64,000 nt of DNA from NCBI RefSeq assembly GCF_019112545.1, contig NW_025064881.1, positions 2,144,591 through 2,208,590 of the forward strand, written 5' to 3'. Positions within the stretch are counted from its first letter, which is position 1. Every line of letters begins with the position of its first letter. The notes under the pieces were generated by a model. The model was not told the origin of the DNA. It searched no databases and saw nothing but the letters and a program-made list of their open reading frames with translations. The DNA is from Guyanagaster necrorhizus. Taxonomy: Eukaryota; Basidiomycota; Agaricomycetes; Agaricales; Physalacriaceae. A program made the translations under genes and the position numbers. This document shows, one piece after another, positions 56,131 through 64,000 of this stretch.

Positions 56131-58110
56131 ATGTCGGACACTCCAGAGACGGCACATTACTTCATATATGGTACTCAAATCTATTTCTGTGGTACGTCCA
56201 GCTCATTCTGCAGCTCCTTTCGCGACATGGACCTTGCTAACCATCGCGACAGCCATGTGTAAAATTTCCTGGGATCTGCTTTATTTACCGATTTTTGACG
56301 CGTCATTTTGCTCTTAGATGCAGTAGTTCTCTGGGATTGGATGATTAGTCTGCCCAGAGAATGGCGCTTCGTATGTGCTGATTAGTCTCCCTCATCTCCT
56401 CCTTCACCCGCTTTTCAAAGGTCTGGAAGACCCATTGGACGCCAGTCAAGGTCGCTTATCTATTCTGCCGGTACGAGATCCAAGTTAATGTCTCTGGGCT
56501 TTTTAATTCATCCTTTCGATAGATACTGGGTAATCATCGTGGTTCCCTACCTTCTTTTCTGTTTCGTCGTCGACCACTCTCTTGAGACTTGCCGGAAAAT
56601 CTACAAGGTCCATGTCATCCACACGTCCGCATGGACATCCTAACCGCCTGTTTCAGGTCCCCGTGGCGTTGGCTATGTGGAATCAAGTCGGATCTGAATG
56701 TGCTCATCTTTTATATCTTTCTCTCGCTTTTTCTCTGACGCATATCACAGCGGTTCTCCTTATTCGCACCTACGCTTTCTTTAACAGAAACGTATACATT
56801 CTATGGATGTTTATATGTGCTATCGGGGGTGTCGTAGCATATCAGCTGTACGTTGACACTACCCAGATGCTCCGTACGTGGTTTTGTTCGTCGTCCGTGA
56901 GCCACGATATGCTCACCCACGCCTATAGTCTTGCCATTCACGACCCCTCCATATGCAAGTAGATCTTGACACATATATGCATGCTAATTGCTGAAACTTG
57001 CATGTACATAGGACCGTGGACCATGTTTCCCCATGTCCAAGCCCCATTCTGCCCATCTTCTTGGTACGCTTCACCGTTTCCGTTGCCGAATCATGTTCAC
57101 AGCTTAAATTAGGTTTCTTTGTGAGCTCCATGATATGCTACCTAGTTCTCGCCCACTTAACTCTGTCATAGATTGCACCGCTTCTGTTTGACACGTTAGT
57201 GACATTCATGACGATCGTGAAGGCCTTCATGATCCGTAGATGCAATGGAGGATCCAGCAGCAGACTCATTCAGACCTTCATTCGTGAAGGTCAGTGCCTC
57301 ACAGTCTAACCAACTTAAACTGACTCATGCCTCTTGTTAGGCGTCTTTTATTACATTCTGATATCCATTGCCAATTTGATTAATGGCATATTTTATCTTC
57401 AGTGAGCTTCTACATGTCTTAAGGAATCTCACGCTGATGTCCATTGAGGCCGCGACAGGTAATCTCTGCTATCAATATACCTCTCAGTGTCATGATGGGT
57501 CCTGTGTTAGCGTGCCGCCTGGTATGTTCATCATTGGTGTAGAGCCAGTTCGCCGATTCAATATTCTTACAAAATGCAGATTCTTGACCTGCGTGAGCGC
57601 GGCTCCGAGACGGTATCACATTCCGAAGGGACCGGAATGGCGGCTTTCACAACCAAGTCAATAACTCAAAACCAAACCTCTCCCTTCACGCCTCCACATC
57701 GTTCGAAAGGTGGGTACGGCTTTGGAGGAAGCCGCCACGCCCGTACGGTGGATTCAAATATCGTTCTCAGTACTCTTGGAAGTATCCCTCCAGATATGGA
57801 CATGAGTCCCGAACAGGACATCGTCGAAATGGATGATATCCGTTCGGGCTTGGGCTTGGAGTTGGGTAGCCTAAGCACCGCTATCGGAGGTGATGAAGGC
57901 GAACCCATATCTGACGATGGTCGAATCTGGACAGATGACGACGTCGAAAGTGGGGATTTTAGCCTTGGTTCAAGAAATCCATATCGGGCGCTTGAGATAG
58001 GAATTAGACCGGCGCACGGAGTCCCGAGTCTCTCAGAAAGCGGCATTCAAGGAATTCAGGTCGACGTGGAGAAGGCCACCGCTTCTATGCAACCCGAATC
58101 ATTCTTCTAA
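56131..58110 (+). CDS. DUF6533-like seven-helix membrane protein
   Basis: Agaricomycete family of putative membrane receptors of unknown function, abundant in mushroom genomes. Start MSDTPETAHYFIYGTQIYFC. The DUF6533-type block reads VLWDWMISLPREWRFVWKTH and WTPVKVAYLFCRYWVIIVVP across introns. Further helices: ALAMWNQVGSECVLLIRTYA (joined), NVYILWMFICAIGGVVAYQL, LFDTLVTFMTIVKAFMIRRC and FYYILISIANLINGIFYLQ. The cytosolic C-terminus is acidic/Ser-rich, with GGYGFGGSRHARTVDSNIVL and DDIRSGLGLELGSLSTAIGG, ending MQPESFF. Roughly ten exons. No ligand can be inferred. Confidence 0.78.
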
Positions 58111-58881
58111 TCTTCTATCTGTTACGTTTCTCGTCGCAATCCGAAAACATGCGACTCCTCTTGTTTTCATACCCGCGCTCACCAGCATCTTCCTTTATGT
58201 CCCTCTTTCTACGCATGACGCCGACCGAAGGAAACAGCCTATCGGTCCATCACCATATAAACGGGAGAGATTCTCTAAAACTCATCATTGTAGAAATAGG
58301 CATAATGCCTTTCTTGTCCCATTACGTCGTACACGTCCATCTCTCACATTTGTCTAAACAGCTTTCCACCTTGCACTGTATCAATGGTCTAGCTATCCTG
58401 TTCTTATGTTGTCGCAACCCCCAGTTTCTTCGCTTTCATCGTTCTCTTGTTCAAACGCATTTGTAATCATTATACTGTCGCATAGTTGTCATTTCGTTTT
58501 CTTGTTGCCCTGAGTTAACACCGAGGAGCCCTTTATCCCAGTTTTCAGACTACATACAGCTACTAGACATTCCCTTGTCGCATTAACTCATAGATAAAGT
58601 AGAAGTCCCTTTATAAATTTCAATACGTGTGCAACCTCCATGAAATGGACCTATGATAATGAGCAAGTGTCGATGTAGGTTCAAACAGGGACCGGTTACA
58701 GGTCTACAGCTGAAAATATGTGCCAGCACGTTGTTGACGTGTTGCCTCGCAAACCAACAGTCATCACAACAGTAAATAACTTTCGATCTTGGACTCGACC
58801 TCCCAGGTGAACTCCTTTTTTTCTAGAGTTCTGGTCTGCTTTACAAGTACGGAGTTCAGTGATATCGATTTCCATTTCTAT
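58111..58881. other. 771-bp intergenic region, nothing recognised
   Basis: Pyrimidine-rich 3' flank of the DUF6533-like gene followed by the promoter of the next gene. A 105-codon open frame at 58149-58466 is Leu/His/Ser-rich with no domain and is judged chance. No TATA box is evident near 58.8 kb. Confidence 0.5.
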
Positions 58882-60385
58882 ATGAGCCCGTCTTCATCTG
58901 TTCTTCAGGAATTGTCTGATCTTACGCCGCCCTCGCCTATTCTAAGTCCAACTTCGGGCCAGCTACCTACGTCTTGGACCTCTGGCGATATTCCCATCAT
59001 ACTATTTCAAAATGGCTCAAGTTCAACAGTCGATTTCTCTCTACCAGATGTCCCCGATGAAGTACAACCTGCCATCTGTACGAGCCACAGCAGCGAGTGT
59101 GCGTACCATCGGGACTTCCGGTCCTAGATGTCGGGCTGGAAACTGCCCTTACAACTGGTTAAGAATACTGTTCCCAGTGGCAGTAACTCCTCTGTTCATA
59201 GCACTCTTGTGTCTCCAGCAAGAAGCGCGTTAAATGACAACGACACCTGCTCTGTCTCTGACAAATCCTTCATCAGTTTCCGTACCGCCCTAACTGCAGT
59301 TGACTCGGGTTTGTCTCTCTGCTCCGTCACCGATGCACAATATATCAAGGTGAACAACGGAGCAGGAAGCGTGGTGCTTAACAGCCATCCCTCCCACTTG
59401 ACGTTTGGCCCTCGTTCTTCATTCTACGCACAATTTCCCGCCTCTACCTCAGTTGCACTTTCTACGTCATCTTGTTCTTCGTCTCTGTATAGCTATACAA
59501 GTCTTAAGCCATGGCAGAAAAATGATGCTCGTTCACTCAGAGCCTATCCTTCCAAAGAAAGCCTCACGTCCTACACGTCCCTATCCAGGACACCATCGAG
59601 TCTTCACAGCTCCTCTAGTCAACTCTCCCTAACCGGGCGTCCTCGAGTGCGGCTCTCTAGCAATCTACGAGGTTCTGCGAGGCCCCGAGCTTCCTGAGTC
59701 TCTGTTATGGCTCAAGGACATCAACATTGATCTGCTCATCGACCAGGAGGGCTTCCGTGCCGTACATCCATCGTTCAGATTTGTGGGGTACTCCCCTCAT
59801 ACTCGGTCCCTAGATCCACAAGGCGGCGTGATTGATGGAGACGTAGCTGAATTTATGCCCGCCAAGCGTCAAGTGCTCAATTTGCATTATGCCCTCTTCG
59901 ATGGTCTACCCATTCTGCGACAAGTTACGGTGAACGGAGAGGAGGATTGTGACTGCATTTCAAGGCAGGTAACACTCAGCCTCAAATGCAATGACGTGTA
60001 CACTGTACGCGGGAGCGAAACTGCCTCTTTATACACATATCATTATGGCAATGGTTCCCGAACTCACAAACTGCGTTGGAAATTTGACTCCTTGGTAGAC
60101 TATAGAAGGCATAACGAAGGCTCGGGTAGAGTGCTTGACGGAGAAAAGACTTTGACGCCTCTCACTTTCTCATGCTCGCCTCTGCTCCTCGACCCTTCGC
60201 AGGGCAAGAAAATTCGACTAATGCATATCGTCAGGAAGAGCGTTGTCGCGAAGCTTGTGGCTGAGAAGGTGGAGCCAACGCCCAGTAGACGCGTTTCTGC
60301 ACCCTCATCTCCAACAATATTGTCCAGCCCAAGCGCTGGTAGTCCAAAGGCTCATCCAGGAATCTCCTGTGTGGAACGTGCATAG
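58882..60385 (+). CDS. Unrecognised fungal protein
   Basis: I do not recognise the family by name. N-terminal part Ser/Pro/Thr-rich (MSPSSSVLQELSDLTPPSPI, SGDIPIILFQNGSSSTVDFS), then a long Ser-rich stretch (59.13-59.66 kb) whose frame must change by splicing. The ordered C-terminal domain starts after an acceptor at about 59.67 kb: IYEVLRGPELPESLLWLKDI, NIDLLIDQEGFRAVHPSFRF, GYSPHTRSLDPQGGVIDGDV, VTLSLKCNDVYTVRGSETAS and LRWKFDSLVDYRRHNEGSGR. It ends LLDPSQGKKIRLMHIVRKSV followed by a Ser-rich tail to 60385. Intron positions near 59.1 and 59.6 kb are uncertain, and the gene could extend to about 60.71 kb through another exon. Confidence 0.55.
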
Positions 60386-60776
60386 ACGGGCACGGTTACA
60401 GGCTCCCACCCCGGGCGTGGAATCTGAGGGGCTCGCTCCTGCGTATGCCACGCCCTTCACGACACGTTGCCTCAAACGTCGATGTCGATGGACAGATTCT
60501 GGGGAATGAAGAAAATCTCATGGGAAGGATACAGCGTCGTCATCGGGCCTCGTCTGCGGATGAAAGGAAGCGAAGACATGCAGATGGATACACCCAGTTC
60601 GGTGTGCCACTTGAAAGAGATAACTTCCCGACTAGCCTCGTCAACTACCAAAGGTATAACATGGTCACATCTAGACTTGGCATATCTTTATCTCTCCGCA
60701 TTAGGCTCGAATAGAACAAATCTACATATACTATACAGCACACATACAACATAGAGAAGAAAAACGATGATAGTTC

Positions 60777-61329
<553 letters not shown>

Positions 61330-61518
61330 ATTGATGAAAAGTTGGTTGGGTAGATAGGTCTTGAGGAACGAACTTGCTGAGGTGGAGGTGGTGGTGGTAA
61401 CTTGTTGAAAGCCAATAAACAAAGCACGCGTCTCAAATAGGACGATCACCCAGATCACGTGTTGATGACATATTCAGGGCTACGGCCACGCCACTCTTTT
61501 AACCTCATTCATCCCATC
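61330..61518. promoter_or_regulatory. Shared promoter of histone H4 and the tail-anchored thioredoxin
   Basis: 189 bp between divergent starts. Contains ATCACGTG at 61454-61461 and a CCAAT element oriented towards H4. Confidence 0.55.
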
Positions 61519-62251
61519 ATGTCCATAACTGAGATAATTTCTATCTCTCAGCTCAATGGAATCCTTACAAAGGACAAAGGGAAAGTGTCGGTAAGGGATT
61601 CTTTGTTTCCATGAACAATGCAGAGACTAGTATATGCGTAGGTGATTGATTTTCATGCCCACTGGTAAGTTACTGGTAATTACGGTGCCACCAATGGATT
61701 CTTTGTTTAGTTCTTGTAGGTGTGGGCCGTGCCATGCTATTGCCCCTACGTTCGAAGATCTTTCAAGAAAATACAAGAACATTAATTTCCTCAAGTGCGA
61801 CGTGGATGCTGCGAAGGACGTAGCATCTGCATACCGGGTGTCCGCCATGTGTGTCACTCTGCTCGTTTAGGCGTCGAGCGACTTGCTCAATGTATTGCTC
61901 ATATCCAGACCGACATTCATCTTTCTCAGAGCTACGGAGAAAATCGACCAAGTTCGTGGTGCCGATCGAAAGTGAGGCATGGTCTTTTGTAATTTACTGC
62001 GTCGTATATTAATACCATCTATGTTCAGCGCGTTGGAGAATGCGGTTCGGAGGCATTCAACTGGTTCTTCGGGTTCTGCTTCAGGAGCCTTCTCTGGGAC
62101 AGGTCATACCCTTGACGGAGGTCCGGTGAATTCCTCCTCCGAGAGCAACGATGGCGGTCCGCAGGTGGCAGGACCCGGACTTAATCGTCAAACCAAGGTG
62201 TTCCTTGCTTTGACAGCGGGATATGTTTTCTTCTGGTATCTCAGTTCTTAG
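61519..62251 (+). CDS. Thioredoxin with C-terminal membrane anchor
   Basis: Thiol-disulfide oxidoreductase. Exons joined by eye: MSITEIISISQLNGILTKDK, then [20 protein letters not shown] with the intact WCGPC active site (split by an intron whose flanks give HAHW/CGPC), DLSRKYKNINFLKCDVDAAK, VASAYRVSAI, then PTFIFLRATEKIDQVRGADR with the cis-proline. The thioredoxin fold ends with an ALENAVRRHS helix; a Ser/Gly-rich linker follows, and the last 18 residues TKVFLALTAGYVFFWYLS form a hydrophobic tail. That suggests a tail-anchored protein facing the cytosol. Five or six exons. First ATG (61519) used; no upstream in-frame alternative seen. Confidence 0.88.
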
Positions 62252-62320
62252 TTTGATCGATGGTTGATATGTTCGTCGATACTCATACATTGCTCAAATA
62301 TCGTCCAGTGCACACATTTC

Positions 62321-62661
62321 TGTTATAAACGTTGGATACCGTAGCTAGTTGATAGAGCAAGGGTTTAGTAGTCGAGGTACGAGAAGTAAGAGAACAAGAG
62401 TGTGAGTGTGACTCGTGAGAAGATGGTATCCGTGAGCGAGGTGTGGGTTCGAGCGAGCTCGAGGTAATCTTACAGGTATCTTGAAATAAGTTAGCAGACT
62501 AGCGCGAAGCTTAGTTTCCGTGACTTGAGGTCACGCAAAGTGCAGGGTTCAAGATAGGTAGTAAGAATTTGATACCTAGTACATGTTTCGTAGCTACGTT
62601 TATATACAAATGGGTGTTACTAGAAGGTTCAACAAGTTTCGTGAAGTCATGAGTCATAACA
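62321..62661. mobile_element. Candidate solo LTR, about 341 bp
   Basis: Ends are TGTTATAA... and ...TCATAACA, i.e. TG...CA with a short terminal inverted repeat (TGTTAT/ATAACA). Flanking 5-mers are ATTTC (62316-62320) and AGTTC (62662-62666 by the same boundary), a one-mismatch target-site duplication. On the minus strand a TATATAAA motif lies near 62593-62607 and the body lacks ORFs, as expected for an LTR of a Copia- or Gypsy-type element. No internal element or partner LTR occurs in the window. No homology search was possible. Confidence 0.45.
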
Positions 62662-62882
62662 AGTTCATTAGGCTGAGTAAGAGAAGGCACAGAAAGGGAT
62701 AGAAAGGAAAAGAAAAGGCTTCAAATGACTGGAGACTTCCAGACGATTCCGGGGATTCCATCGATGTGGAAATCCATAACAATTCCACGAGTTTCATCAC
62801 ATTTATCGATCGTTTAGCATACCATTGTGTAAACAACGACTAGGCATATGTATATATACGCGAGCCAGAAGACTCACTATGC

Positions 62883-63823
62883 CTAATGAACCCCCAAGGC
62901 ACTCCATGCCTGTTTGGCAGCCTCCTCCCTCGCCAGTTTCTGGCTACGACCCCGCCCCGTTCCAGCGACAGTACCACTTACTGAAAAAATCATCATGATA
63001 TGCTGCGTAGCCGATGGAAATCCAAATTTTCACTCACACAAGCACTGGACAGTCCATGTAGGCGCGTGGGCAGGCCCTTCACTTTGCGCATTATACGTCA
63101 CGACATATCCCTTCTGAGCTGCCGTTTGATTCACAAGCTGCAGCGTAATAAAGGGATTGACGCCCTGCATGGGTGGTGGACTTGCTGGATTGAAAGAGAG
63201 CGGAGGGGGTAGCGCCGACTGGGGGGGTTGCGTTGGAGGACTCTGTGTTTGTTGTGGTGGACTATTGATAGTTGCAGGCTCGCTGGTGGGATCTATCAAG
63301 CGAGAGATCCAATCTTGTACTTCAGTCATTCCATTGCGAATGTACAGTGCTCCAATGAAGGTGTGGAAGAAAACACGGAGTTCCTGTCGAAAGATCAGAG
63401 GCCATCAACATGAGATCAAGGTATCTTTTTTACATTCGGGTCATCCAAAACAGTATGGGGAAACGCTCGAATTTTCTTCTTCAAATCGTACCTTTCGGTC
63501 CATCGTACGATGGTATCGTCTGAGAGCGTTTCGTCTTTTCTAATCTGATAAGTACCACTCATTTCAACATCTGGAACGGTCAAAGGATCAGTGCTTCGTA
63601 CCGTAATTTCTTCTGCAGCAAGATGTGGCCTCAAGGAAAAGAAATGATGTATAACGGCCAGGTCGAGGATTCTCTTGCCTACCTCCGCCAGACGCTCGGT
63701 ATTGCCGTATTCTTCGTCCATTACATCTGCACCTGCATTGGGTCTTGCGGTACGATGCGTGTAAACATCGAGCATGATGTTGTAGTCGCCATTGATCTTC
63801 GGGAGGGGAGGTAGTGGTTCCAT
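62883..63823 (-). CDS. RNase III-like and dsRNA-binding domain protein, probably non-catalytic
   Basis: N-terminal RNase III-type helical domain: LPPLPKINGDYNIMLDVYTH, RTARPNAGADVMDEEYGNTE, RLAEVGKRILDLAVIHHFF. In active enzymes the signature is ERLEFLGD; here it is ERLAEVGK, with Lys in place of the catalytic Asp. A Pro/Gln-rich linker (SPPQQTQSPPTQPPQS) follows, then a dsRBD: NPFITLQLVNQTAAQKGYVV, TYNAQSEGPAHAPTWTVQCL, and after an intron GTGRGRSQKLAREEAAKQAW ending SALGVH (stop 62883-62885). Three exons. It could be a mitoribosomal (mL44-like) or RNA-binding scaffold protein. I recall similar catalytically altered proteins in mushrooms. Confidence 0.78.
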
Positions 63824-64000
63824 CGTTCAAGAGGAGAAGAGATAAATAGATATGAGATGCTTTCGATGAGATTATATGCAACCCTTCCAGTGCTGAGGAT
63901 CAGCGTCACGGACCCATCAACACGTGCAGACAAAAACAGGCGCCTCGGCGCCTCGGCAGGGAGACAAACTGATGGCGGGAGAAAGTCAACTTGCAGATTG
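63824..64000. other. Upstream region of the RNase III-like gene, window end
   Basis: Contains CACGTG at 63921-63926, about 100 bp from the start codon. No further gene visible before the window ends. Confidence 0.4.

Noticed and set aside
62440..62475. GGTTCGAGC-like sequence resembling a tRNA T-loop
   Set aside because: No matching acceptor, D and anticodon stems can be folded around it, and it lies inside the candidate LTR.

Overview
The window is nuclear DNA of a filamentous basidiomycete, most likely an Agaricomycete. Genes are dense and mostly intron-rich, with introns typically 45-60 bp, GT-AG ends and CTRAY branch points. Several products are recognisably of mushroom-forming-fungus type: a DUF6533-like membrane protein, a Pfa4-type palmitoyltransferase, a BRCA2-like Brh2, and an F-box-like protein with a VLPDVE motif. 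I found no CRISPR array, operon, tRNA or rRNA gene. Exon structures were read by eye from splice consensus, frame continuity and family resemblance; no search was run. || Layout: 1-9.7 kb holds the end-truncated myosin chaperone UNC-45/She4 (-), divergent from the tRNA m1A58 methyltransferase subunit TRM6 (+), then a PXA-RGS-PX-NexinC sorting nexin of Mdm1/Snx13 type (-), divergent from an Oac1-type mitochondrial carrier (+). 10-19 kb holds a secreted exo-beta-1,3-glucanase (-), a 3.1-kb gene-poor gap, UDP-GlcNAc pyrophosphorylase (+) and a taxilin-like coiled-coil protein (-) that carries a SUMO-like domain on one symmetric exon. 19.4-30.9 kb holds the twin-CX9C protein CMC4 (+), acireductone dioxygenase (-), BRCA2/Brh2 (+), mitochondrial processing peptidase alpha (-), alkaline ceramidase (+), mitochondrial EF-Ts (-) and NAF1 (+). 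31-35 kb is less constrained: a broken oligopeptide-transporter relic, an RNase T2 gene with one unexplained exon junction, and an ACT-domain protein. 35-47.9 kb holds a SAS4-like coiled-coil protein (+), an unrecognised probable mitochondrial protein (-), PFA4 (+), a tandem-bromodomain Rsc4-like protein (-), a delta-9 desaturase with fused cytochrome b5 (-) and CutC (-). 48-64 kb holds the vacuolar membrane protease PFF1 (+), an unknown basic protein (-), an F-box-like protein (-), ALG9 (-), a possible small membrane protein (+), a DUF6533-like membrane protein (+), an unrecognised protein (+), histone H4 (-), a tail-anchored thioredoxin (+), a candidate solo LTR, and an RNase III-like/dsRBD protein lacking a key acidic residue (-). 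|| The content is mostly housekeeping: tRNA and snoRNP maturation, mitochondrial import and translation, protein N-glycosylation and cell-wall precursor supply (UAP1, ALG9), wall remodelling, lipid metabolism and recombination repair. Neighbours do not form one pathway. Several divergent pairs share promoters of only 75-190 bp, and at least eight CACGTG boxes lie close upstream of start codons. The most unusual object is the taxilin/SUMO-like composite at 16.9-19.0 kb. Other leads are a GC-AG intron in histone H4, 12-21-nt micro-exons, a start codon that alone forms the coding part of an exon, and the transporter relic.
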